This document shows, piece after piece, positions 14,873 through 20,658 of a stretch of DNA of 20,658 nt. The stretch covers positions 1-20,658 of the forward strand of contig JAFRZQ010000113.1 in NCBI GenBank assembly GCA_017442465.1. The letters run 5' to 3'. Numbering within the stretch: the stretch's first letter is position 1; every line of letters starts with the position of its first letter. The translations under genes and the position numbers were made by a program. Under the pieces are notes generated by a model that searched no databases, was not told where the DNA came from, and saw nothing but the letters and a program-made list of their open reading frames with translations. The stretch comes from Anaerotignum sp. GTDB taxonomy: Bacteria; Bacillota; Clostridia; Lachnospirales; Anaerotignaceae.

Positions 14873-15820
14873 ATGAACAATATTCAGTGGTACCCCGGGC
14901 ATATGACAAAGACCCGCAGAATGATGGAGGAAAATATCTCTCTGGTAGATATCGTCATTGAGCTGGTCGATGCCCGTATCCCTTACAGCAGCAAAAATCC
15001 CGATCTGGATACGATCGCAAAGAATAAACACCGCATCGTCCTTCTGAATAAATGTGACCTTGCCGATGACAGAGCAACAGAGATCTGGCAGGAATACTTT
15101 GAAAAAAAGGGCTTCCGCGTTATCCGTATCAATGCCCTGAAAGGCAGCGGCTTTGGCGAAGTGACAGAAGCGGCCAGAGATCTGATGAAGGAAAAAATCG
15201 AAAAACTGAAAGCCAGAGGCAGAATCAATGTGCCTATCCGTAGCATGATCGTTGGTATCCCCAATGTGGGCAAATCCACATTCATCAATAAATATGTGGG
15301 TAAGGTAACAGCGAAAACTGGGGATAAACCCGGCGTGACCCGCGGCAAGCAGTGGATCAAGCTGAAAAAGGACTTTGAACTTCTGGATACACCCGGTATC
15401 CTGTGGCCCAAATTTGAAGACCAGCCGGTTGGTCTGAAACTGGCATTTACAGGGGCTATCAATGATGATATCCTTGACCCCGAAAATATGGCACTGGAAT
15501 TTATCAATCATATGGTGGCAAGAGACCCTGACTGCATCCGCAAACGCTATCAGATCGAATTCGATTCCATCGAAGAACCCCATGTGATCCTGGAAAAGAT
15601 CGCCATTGCCCGTGGCTTTAAGAAAAAAGGCGATGAACCTGATCTGGAACGCACAGGCAAGATCATCATGGATGAATATCGTGGCGGCAAGCTGGGCAAG
15701 ATCACTCTGGAACTGCCTGAAGATATCGATGATATGCTGGAAAAGAAAGCAGTGAGAGAGGCGGAAAAAGCTCTGCTGGATAAGGAAAGAAAAAGAGCCT
15801 ATAACAAAAAGAAAAAATAA
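14873..15820 (+). CDS. rbgA: Ribosome biogenesis GTPase RbgA (YlqF)
   Basis: A 315-residue circularly permuted GTPase. The N-terminal NNIQWYPGHMTKTRR is the RbgA hallmark. The G motifs occur in permuted order: G4 LNKCD (58-62), G5-like NALKGSG (88-93 region), then G1 GIPNVGKST (128-136), G2 region PGVTRG (153-158) and G3 DTPG (172-175). A C-terminal ANTAR-like helical region with a lysine-rich tail binds the 50S precursor. It acts late in 50S assembly, helping uL16 and neighbours to join. Start ATG 14873 with GAAAGAGG upstream. In Bacillus it follows rplS and precedes rnhB; rnhB is missing after it here. Confidence 0.97.
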   Translation: MNNIQWYPGHMTKTRRMMEENISLVDIVIELVDARIPYSSKNPDLDTIAKNKHRIVLLNKCDLADDRATEIWQEYFEKKGFRVIRINALKGSGFGEVTEAARDLMKEKIEKLKARGRINVPIRSMIVGIPNVGKSTFINKYVGKVTAKTGDKPGVTRGKQWIKLKKDFELLDTPGILWPKFEDQPVGLKLAFTGAINDDILDPENMALEFINHMVARDPDCIRKRYQIEFDSIEEPHVILEKIAIARGFKKKGDEPDLERTGKIIMDEYRGGKLGKITLELPEDIDDMLEKKAVREAEKALLDKERKRAYNKKKK

Positions 15821-15840
15821 TGCAGTCTAAACGACTACAG

Positions 15841-15867
15841 AGCCGAGAGTTTTCTCGGCTTTTTTTG
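15841..15867 (+). terminator. Terminator after rbgA
   Basis: Perfect 8-bp stem AGCCGAGA (15841-15848) / TCTCGGCT (15853-15860), loop GTTT, followed by seven T. Confidence 0.93.
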
Positions 15868-15930
15868 TGGAACAAATGCGGATTTTTTTCGTCCAAAGAG
15901 AAAAGACTATGTCCGAAGGGAGTGGGAATT

Positions 15931-16401
15931 GTGAATAAAAAGATACTGTTCTGTGGATTGCTTTGCATGATCTGCCTGTCCGGCTGCGGAAAAAGAGAAC
16001 TGCTGAAGGAAAAATTGGATGCGGCGAAAATTGATAAAGTGGTAGTGACTATGGCTATGGGGAACCCGGCCTATGGTGCGGATGCGAAAGTCATTACAGA
16101 CCCGAAAGAGGTGCAGGATTTTGTGTTCCTGTTCAACAATGCAGAAGTGGATGAAAAAATTGATAAAGAGGATGAATGGGTGGCTCTTTCCGGCTCCTAT
16201 ACCTTTTTCAGCGGAGAGGAACAGGTGGCAAAATTTAATGTAAATGCCAATGATCCCGAACGCATCTGGATCAATGATGCTTTTTATGAAATTGAATATC
16301 CCGATGATATGTTGGATCCCTATGGTTTATACAGTTATTCTGATGCAGAGATCATCGTTGTGGATGAAAATGGGCAGGAGATGATACGTCCTGAAGAATA
16401 A
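15931..16401 (+). CDS. Small lipoprotein of unknown function
   Basis: 156 residues from GTG 15931, preceded by GAAGGGAGTGGG. GTG is chosen because it puts NKKILFCGLLCMICLSGC as a proper signal peptide with lipobox LSGC (C19); earlier in-frame codons run into the rbgA terminator. The mature part is a compact, acidic, probably beta-rich domain (about 30-150) with VVVTMAMG, a DPKEVQDFVFLFNNA helix, a SGSYTFFSG strand pair and an aromatic-rich end (YEIEYPDD, YGLYSYSD). It recalls small DUF5301-like Firmicute lipoproteins, but I am not sure. It stands alone, converging with the anti-sigma-like gene. Confidence 0.7.
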   Translation: MNKKILFCGLLCMICLSGCGKRELLKEKLDAAKIDKVVVTMAMGNPAYGADAKVITDPKEVQDFVFLFNNAEVDEKIDKEDEWVALSGSYTFFSGEEQVAKFNVNANDPERIWINDAFYEIEYPDDMLDPYGLYSYSDAEIIVVDENGQEMIRPEE

Positions 16402-16440
16402 AAAGGAGATACCTGAGTTTTTAGATCAGGTATCTCTTTT
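16401..16440. terminator. Bidirectional terminator
   Basis: AAAAGGAGATACCTGA pairs with TCAGGTATCTCTTTT (one bulged G), loop of 9, with A-rich and T-rich flanks. It serves the lipoprotein on the plus strand and the sigma/anti-sigma pair on the minus strand. Confidence 0.85.
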
Positions 16441-16443
16441 GGT

Positions 16444-17046
16444 TTACAGGGAAAAATTCAGTTCCCAGTTTCCGTAGATGGGCAGGGGCTGGTCGGCTTT
16501 TTTGCTGCTGATAAAGGAATCGATTTTCATGGTATAGGTGCCGTTTTCCAGATCATACAAAGCAACATAGAAGAGAGCCTGTCCCTCTGTGACTGTAACA
16601 GGAGCGGTATCTGTGCCTTCCAGAACCGTATTTCCTGTTTTGTCTAAGATTTTATAGGAACCGATCGCAAGCATTTCACATTCTTTGTAAGGAAATGCAG
16701 CCGGGTTTACAAATGTTGTTTTTACCAGCAATTCGTTTTCTTCTGCAGAAAGGGATACTGTGATTTCATCCGTTGCATTTTCATACTCCGTTCCGGTTAC
16801 AGCGCCAAAGATATTTTTGACATCTTTGAAGGACCCGCTGGTTTTAACAGCCATACCGATGACGGGCAGACAAAGAGCAAGAACGGCAGCGATGAGTAAA
16901 GTACGCTTCAGGGATTTTGTTTTCTTCATATATCTTTCCTCCGCTTCAAGGGATCGTTCTGCGAGACAGTTTTGGGTGATTCGTGCTTTCATATCCGCAG
17001 GCATCTCTATGGATTCCATAGCATTTTTCAGATTTTGCATATCCAT
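16444..17046 (-). CDS. Anti-sigma-like single-pass membrane protein
   Basis: 200 residues, ATG 17046 directly after the sigma factor stop codon, with AAAGGAG at good spacing within the end of that gene. A cytosolic N-terminal part of about 45 residues (helical, charged), one TM helix (about 49-66) and an outside domain of about 130 residues rich in beta strands (ITVSLSAEENELLVKTTFVNPA, GTYTMKIDSF). The layout and the coupling to an ECF sigma gene suggest a regulator that holds the sigma factor at the membrane, like DUF4179-type anti-sigma factors. It lacks the HxxxCxxC zinc motif of the common ZAS anti-sigma domain; the single N-terminal cysteine C27 cannot make one. Function is inferred from context. 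Confidence 0.68.
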   Translation of the reverse strand: MDMQNLKNAMESIEMPADMKARITQNCLAERSLEAEERYMKKTKSLKRTLLIAAVLALCLPVIGMAVKTSGSFKDVKNIFGAVTGTEYENATDEITVSLSAEENELLVKTTFVNPAAFPYKECEMLAIGSYKILDKTGNTVLEGTDTAPVTVTEGQALFYVALYDLENGTYTMKIDSFISSKKADQPLPIYGNWELNFSL

Positions 17047-17529
17047 TTACAGATACTCCTTTCTGTAGGTATTTTCTAAGAGTTTTCGTCCTTTTTGCAG
17101 CCGCATTTTAACGGCAGAAGGGGATCTTTCGATGATCTCTGCAATCTCATGGATGCGGTATCCTTCTACATAATAGAGGATCAGTACCAGTTTGAATCTT
17201 TCGGGCAGTTCCATCAGGGCATCCAGAAGGGACGCGTCAGTTTCTTTTTCAGTCAGATGATACTGGGTGTCGATATCGACCTGCGGATGGCGTTTTCGAT
17301 ATCGCAGCATATCGTGGCAGATGTTGGTACAGACTTTGAAAAGCCATGCTTTTTCGTGGTCGGCATCTCGAAAATTCGGTGCTTTCTGCAGATATCTGAT
17401 CATCGTATCCTGTATGGCGTCTTCTGCATCAGATTCATTTCTAAGCATGACAAGGCTAAGACGAAACAGGCCGTTGCCATAAGTTTGTAAGAGGGTCTCT
17501 ATTTTTTCTGCTGTAGTGTTGGTTTGCAT
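17047..17529 (-). CDS. ECF-type RNA polymerase sigma factor
   Basis: 160 residues. ATG 17529 is preferred to ATG 17535 because AGGAGG abuts 17535 but is six bases from 17529. Region 2 (about 18-80) contains YGNGLFRLSLVMLRNESDAEDAIQDT and a DHEKAWLFKVCTNICHDMLR helix for core binding and -10 recognition; region 4 (about 105-155) has LPERFKLVLILYYVEGYRIHEIAEI and a helix-turn-helix RSPSAVKMRLQKGRKLL for the -35. There is no region 1.1 or 3, as usual for ECF sigmas. The next gene abuts and is probably its anti-sigma factor. A candidate autoregulated promoter lies at 17551-17578. The stress sensed is unknown. Confidence 0.94.
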   Translation of the reverse strand: MQTNTTAEKIETLLQTYGNGLFRLSLVMLRNESDAEDAIQDTMIRYLQKAPNFRDADHEKAWLFKVCTNICHDMLRYRKRHPQVDIDTQYHLTEKETDASLLDALMELPERFKLVLILYYVEGYRIHEIAEIIERSPSAVKMRLQKGRKLLENTYRKEYL

Positions 17530-17550
17530 TTTCATCCTCCTTTCACTGAG

Positions 17551-17578
17551 AACACGAATGAGAAAGGGAAATGGTCAA
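17551..17578 (-). promoter_or_regulatory. Candidate ECF-type autoregulatory promoter
   Basis: On the minus strand TTGACC (17578-17573), 16-base spacer, CGTGTT (17556-17551). ECF promoters of Firmicutes often have a TGAAC-like -35 and a CGT-containing -10 at 16 bases. The match is partial and the leader would be only about 15 bases. Confidence 0.25.
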
Positions 17579-17586
17579 TTATTTCA

Positions 17587-17623
17587 ATAAAAAAGTTCTC
17601 TCGTTTTGTGCAAGAGAACTTTT
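17587..17623 (-). terminator. Terminator of the ttcA-like/recombinase/Nudix operon
   Basis: Stem AAAAGTTCTCT (minus strand from 17623) with AGAGAACTTTT, loop of 11, followed on the minus strand by a T-run (17596-17587). It starts a few bases after the Nudix stop codon and separates that operon from the sigma gene. Confidence 0.88.
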
Positions 17624-17629
17624 GATGGT

Positions 17630-18268
17630 TTATTTTTCAATGGGTGTTGTTTTCAGGATCTCGATGATATTCTGGATGACCTGCGCGGTAAAGCCCCAGA
17701 TGGTATGTCCTGCGTATTCATAGAACAGCTGAGTGGTTTTGCCTTTGCTGAAAGGATAATCCTTGCCGCCTTCGATGCGTTCATAGGGGAAATCATCGGA
17801 CTGTACCACTTTCCAGACGGTATCGTATTTATCCGGCTCTGTTTCCAGGAAGAATTTCAGAGGAACTGTAAAAATCTCCTCTACTTCTTCGGGATTGGGC
17901 TTGGCATTCTGATATACTTCATAGGGCACATAACCGATGAAAGGCTGGATCATGCCGCGGTAAATGGTCAGCATGAAATCGCTTTTGCCGATGATCTGGA
18001 TATCCTCTCTGGGAATGCCGATCTCCTCTTCTGTTTCGCGGAGGGCTGTTTCTCTCAGGTGTTCACCTTTTTCCTGATGGCCGCCGGGGAAGCATACATC
18101 ACCGGGCTGATTCACGCCGGCGGCTCTTTTGTTCAGAATAAAATGCAGTTCGCCGTCGATCTCGGTCAGCAGTGCCAGTACGGCAAAATAGCGCAGTCTC
18201 CACAGGGGTTCTGCTTTATGTTCAGAAAAGATGGAGGTCACTTTACTTAAACATCTTTTGGGTTCCAT
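17630..18268 (-). CDS. Nudix hydrolase, CoA pyrophosphatase-like
   Basis: 212 residues from ATG 18268, which has AAAGGA nine bases upstream; ATG 18277 is also possible because it overlaps the recombinase stop as ATGA, which would favour coupled translation. The Nudix box is intact (G followed by HQEKG, E, HLRETAL, then RETEEEIGI). Just before it, LNKRAAGVNQPGDVCFPGG resembles the NuBI/UPF0035 motif of CoA-specific Nudix enzymes (NUDT7, YeaB/NudL), which cut coenzyme A to 3',5'-ADP and phosphopantetheine. The match to that motif is partial, so the substrate is likely but not certain. It is the last gene of a three-gene minus-strand operon. Confidence 0.85.
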   Translation of the reverse strand: MEPKRCLSKVTSIFSEHKAEPLWRLRYFAVLALLTEIDGELHFILNKRAAGVNQPGDVCFPGGHQEKGEHLRETALRETEEEIGIPREDIQIIGKSDFMLTIYRGMIQPFIGYVPYEVYQNAKPNPEEVEEIFTVPLKFFLETEPDKYDTVWKVVQSDDFPYERIEGGKDYPFSKGKTTQLFYEYAGHTIWGFTAQVIQNIIEILKTTPIEK

Positions 18269-18273
18269 GGTTG

Positions 18274-19335
18274 TCATTCCTTTCTTAATTTTAGCTTTGA
18301 TGTTGCAAGGCGACGACGGTAGCTTTCAACTTCTGCATAATGCTTACGAGTTGTGTTCACATCTGCATGACCGAGGGCGTCTGCTACAAGATAAATATCC
18401 TGTGTTTCCTGATATAGATTTGTACCAAAGGTACTTCTCAATTTATGAGGAGAGATGTTTTTGACTGTTACTCCCTGAGCGTATTTTTTTACAAGATTCT
18501 GCACAGAGCGAACAGTGATGCGGGTGCCTCGATTGGAAAGAAAAAGAGCATCCTCTTTTTCATCTTTTGTATCGGTATTATTTCGTTCTTCCAGATAATC
18601 TGTCAACGCTTCTTCTACTTCATCATTAAAATATAAGAATACTTCGTTACCGCCTTTTCTGGTAACTTTGATGGCGTTATTCTTAAAATCCAAATCTTTG
18701 ATATTGATACCGACACATTCAGATACACGCATACCGGTGCCTAAAAGAAGGGTAACGATTGCTAAATCTCGTTTTTTTGTTTTTTCATGAAAGAGTTTTT
18801 CTCTGTCGGATAATTTTGATCCGGTTTCGACAGCATCCAATAAATCAGCGGCTTCATTCACATCCAAACGTACAATTGTTTTTTCATGTATTTTAGGAGT
18901 ATCGACCAATGCAGCCGGATTTGAGGTAACAACTTTCATTTTAAAATAATATTTAAACATCATCCGTACTGCCGCCAGCTTGCGGGATTTGCCTTTTTCA
19001 TCGTTGTGCATTTCCTTGCCGTAGGCAGGGTTTTCGTGGTCGGGGCGGATATAGTAGGAAAGATACTCCATAAAACTGTCGATATCTTCGGAGGAAATCT
19101 CATTCAGATGCTCTGCTGTGAGATCCTTCGTTTCCACGCCGCCAAGGGTACGGTGCTCTTCGTAAAGATAGCGGAAGAAGATACGCAGGTCGTATGCATA
19201 GGCCAGACGGGTCTTTGTGGACGTGGTCTGGGCGATGCCGCGGAAAAAGGACTGGGTAAAAGACGGCAGTTCCTTCTGGATCTCTCTCAGCCGCAGGGTT
19301 TCTTTATTTTTCAGTTCTTCGTGGTAAGTGGACAT
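18274..19335 (-). CDS. XerC/D-like tyrosine recombinase with abrupt composition change
   Basis: 353 residues, ATG 19335 with AGGAGG overlapping the stop codon of the upstream gene. An N-terminal SAM-like core-binding domain (about 20-140) is followed by the catalytic domain (about 155-345) with the complete set: R203 (GTGMRVSE), K227 (VTRKGGNE), H297 and R300 (SPHKLRSTF), H323 (LGHADVNTT) and nucleophile Y333 (KHYAEV). It should be able to cut and rejoin DNA. By hand count, codons 1-125 (19335 to about 18961) are near 51% GC, while the rest of the gene (18960-18301) is near 37%, unlike all neighbours; this suggests a mosaic gene. It lies inside an operon with a ttcA-like gene and a Nudix gene, with no att repeats, excisionase or phage genes nearby, so it looks resident, not an active integrase. 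Whether it is the cell's dif recombinase (XerC/D/H) is unknown. Confidence 0.92.
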   Translation of the reverse strand: MSTYHEELKNKETLRLREIQKELPSFTQSFFRGIAQTTSTKTRLAYAYDLRIFFRYLYEEHRTLGGVETKDLTAEHLNEISSEDIDSFMEYLSYYIRPDHENPAYGKEMHNDEKGKSRKLAAVRMMFKYYFKMKVVTSNPAALVDTPKIHEKTIVRLDVNEAADLLDAVETGSKLSDREKLFHEKTKKRDLAIVTLLLGTGMRVSECVGINIKDLDFKNNAIKVTRKGGNEVFLYFNDEVEEALTDYLEERNNTDTKDEKEDALFLSNRGTRITVRSVQNLVKKYAQGVTVKNISPHKLRSTFGTNLYQETQDIYLVADALGHADVNTTRKHYAEVESYRRRLATSKLKLRKE

Positions 19336-19346
19336 AGAGATCCTCC

Positions 19347-20078
19347 TTATTCTTCGGATACCCCGTCATTCCAGCCCTTCAGATTGGAACGTTTGATGGC
19401 ACCGAATACCTTTTCCTGCAGATTGTCGTATTTCTTGGAAAGTTCTGCCAGCATTTCCTTGGTTTCCTGTCTTTTTGTGTTGCCGTCAGCAAGGCAGGGG
19501 TTTTTCACGATGTTGATACCGCTTTTGGTCACAAAGCTGCGGCATTCCCATTCGGGAACGTACATCAGCGGGCGGATGGAGTACAGCTTCTTTCTGTCCA
19601 GATAGCTGACAGGGGCAAAACAGTTCATTCTGCCTTCGTAGAACAGGGACATGAAGAAAGTTTCCACTACGTCATCCTTGTTGTGACCCAAGGCGATTTT
19701 GTTGCAGCCAAGTTTTTCCGCCATATCGTTCAATGCACCCTTACGCATTTTTGCGCAAAGGGAGCAGGGGTTTTTCTCTTTTCTTTCTTCGAAAATGATC
19801 TGACCGATATCTGTATTGACTACGGTATAATTTACACCCAGTTCATCGCACAGAGCCTGGATATCATCGTATTTTGCCCCGGGCAGACCAAGGGAAACGG
19901 TGATGGCTTCGATCTCGAATTTCTTTGGATAGAAGCGTTTCAGAGCATTTAGCGCCAGCAGCAGGCAGATGCTGTCCTTGCCGCCGGAAACGCCTACGGC
20001 GATCTTATCGCCATCTTCGATCATATGGTAATCATCTACGGCACGACGCACGTAGCTGAGCAGTTTCTGTAATTTCAT
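19347..20078 (-). CDS. TtcA-like PP-loop tRNA sulfur transferase
   Basis: 243 residues; ATG 20078 with AAAGGAG six bases upstream (an in-frame start 14 codons earlier would cover the promoter). It has the PP-loop SGGKDS (31-36), GHNKDD (131-136), CxxC at C105/C108 (NPCSLC) and a third cysteine C195 (NPCLADG), the pattern of TtcA, where three cysteines hold an iron-sulfur cluster used to make 2-thiocytidine at tRNA position 32. TilS lacks these cysteines, so TtcA-type is favoured. Several TtcA-like paralogues exist in Clostridia, so the exact tRNA target is uncertain. First gene of a minus-strand operon with the recombinase (11-base gap) and Nudix genes. Confidence 0.85.
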   Translation of the reverse strand: MKLQKLLSYVRRAVDDYHMIEDGDKIAVGVSGGKDSICLLLALNALKRFYPKKFEIEAITVSLGLPGAKYDDIQALCDELGVNYTVVNTDIGQIIFEERKEKNPCSLCAKMRKGALNDMAEKLGCNKIALGHNKDDVVETFFMSLFYEGRMNCFAPVSYLDRKKLYSIRPLMYVPEWECRSFVTKSGINIVKNPCLADGNTKRQETKEMLAELSKKYDNLQEKVFGAIKRSNLKGWNDGVSEE

Positions 20079-20124
20079 AAAATTCTCCTTTGCATTTATT
20101 CGCAAAACAAAATAACTCATTTTA

Positions 20125-20153
20125 ATTATACGGCATCAGTCGGAAAATGAAAA
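20125..20153 (-). promoter_or_regulatory. Promoter of the ttcA-like operon
   Basis: Minus-strand -10 TATAAT (20130-20125) with a -35-like TTTTCA (20153-20148) at 17 bases. The leader would be about 40 bases. Confidence 0.6.
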
Positions 20154-20245
20154 GGCGAACACATTCTTTTTTCGCTGATTTTGCAGGAAAAAGAATCTTT
20201 TATGCAGAAATAATAAAGGTAAGAAAATTGAGAAGGGGAGATACT

Positions 20246-20658
20246 ATGAAGAAATTACTGGCAATACTTCTGGCAGGGTGTATGGCTTTTGGTATGACTG
20301 CCTGCGGCGGAGAAACGGCAACGGAGGATGCGCCGCCCAAAACGCCGGAAGAAGTCAAGACGGAATATATTCAGTCTATGATCGATGAAATGGATGCGGC
20401 GGAAAAAGCAGGACAGCTCATCATGGCGGATTTTCGTACAAACGCCGATGGGACAGGCATGACAGTCTTGTCTGATGAAGCAAAGGAAGCCCTTCGGGAA
20501 TATTATATTGGTGGGGCCATTCTCTTTGCAGAAAATCTGGATACAAAAGAACAGACCCAGCAGCTGACTTATGACCTGCAGGCGGCAGCACATATTCCTT
20601 TGTTCATCGGCATCGACGAAGAAGGCGGGCTGGTTTCCCGCCTGAACAAGAGCAATAT
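20246..20658 (+). CDS. GH3 beta-N-acetylhexosaminidase-like lipoprotein (NagZ type), 3' end missing
   Basis: 137 codons are visible before the window ends. ATG 20246 with AAGGGGAG six bases upstream; signal peptide KKLLAILLAGCMAFGMTAC gives a lipobox GMTAC (C20). After a short acidic linker comes the start of a GH3 TIM barrel: EKAGQLIMADFR, a LSDEAKEALREYYIGGAILFAEN segment, and HIPLFIGIDEEGGLVSRL, matching the D-x-E-G-G-x-V-x-R signature of NagZ-type enzymes. These remove N-acetylglucosamine from peptidoglycan fragments; in Gram-positives they are exported, which agrees with the lipoprotein signal. The catalytic nucleophile and His-Asp dyad lie beyond the window and cannot be checked. Confidence 0.88.
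   Translation, partial: MKKLLAILLAGCMAFGMTACGGETATEDAPPKTPEEVKTEYIQSMIDEMDAAEKAGQLIMADFRTNADGTGMTVLSDEAKEALREYYIGGAILFAENLDTKEQTQQLTYDLQAAAHIPLFIGIDEEGGLVSRLNKSN

Noticed and set aside
18274..19335. Prophage or integrative element next to the tyrosine recombinase
   Set aside because: No tRNA gene, flanking direct repeats, excisionase, repressor or phage genes are seen, and the gene is translationally linked to housekeeping-type genes on both sides.
19347..20078. TilS (tRNA-Ile lysidine synthetase)
   Set aside because: The PP-loop fits both, but CxxC plus a third cysteine and the lack of a TilS C-terminal domain point to the TtcA group.
20119..20126. ATTTTAAT resembling a half-site of the two-component operator
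   Set aside because: Only one copy, no partner 11 bases away, and it overlaps the AT-rich -10 of the ttcA-like promoter.

Overview
The window looks like ordinary chromosome from a low-to-mid GC, Gram-positive Firmicute of class Clostridia, most likely Lachnospirales-like. The reasons are the gene blocks secD-secF-recJ-apt and rplS-lepB-ylqF(rbgA), strong AGGAGG ribosome binding sites, many lipoproteins with Gram-positive style lipoboxes, and compact rho-independent terminators. No rRNA, tRNA, CRISPR array, insertion sequence or prophage was found. No gene-free stretch exceeds 300 bases.

Layout: (1) 1-1197 is the end of a CorC/HlyC-type membrane protein. It converges on (2) a minus-strand TlpA-like lipoprotein (1240-2268). 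(3) A two-component system follows (response regulator 2508-3194, sensor kinase 3175-4695), divergent from that lipoprotein. Downstream is a second lipoprotein with a copper-amine-oxidase-N-like C-terminus (4890-6440). The same 11-bp-period direct repeat lies in the 2268/2508 divergent region and just upstream of the 4890 promoter, which suggests one regulator controls all three units. (4) A PHP-family phosphoesterase on the minus strand (6476-7339) is divergent from a small TIGR04086-like membrane protein (7426-7839). (5) The export and nucleic-acid block is secD, secF, recJ, apt (7987-12540); secD has a leader with a terminator-like hairpin. (6) An AEC-family transporter (12690-13622) stands where relA is often found after apt, preceded by an odd array of small hairpins. 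(7) rplS, lepB and rbgA (13775-15820) follow, with a structured rplS leader. (8) A small orphan lipoprotein (15931-16401) converges with a minus-strand ECF sigma/anti-sigma-like pair (17529-16444). (9) A minus-strand operon runs ttcA-like, tyrosine recombinase, Nudix (20078 down to 17630). (10) A GH3 (NagZ-like) lipoprotein starts at 20246 and is cut by the window end.

Most of the window is housekeeping: protein secretion (SecDF, signal peptidase I), ribosome assembly (L19, RbgA), DNA repair (RecJ), purine salvage (Apt) and tRNA thiolation (TtcA-like). The best second looks are the two-component/two-lipoprotein module with shared operators and a TlpA-like protein lacking its resolving cysteine; the tyrosine recombinase gene, whose composition changes abruptly near codon 126; and the secD leader. 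I did not find a clear new multi-gene system; the two-component/lipoprotein module is the nearest candidate.
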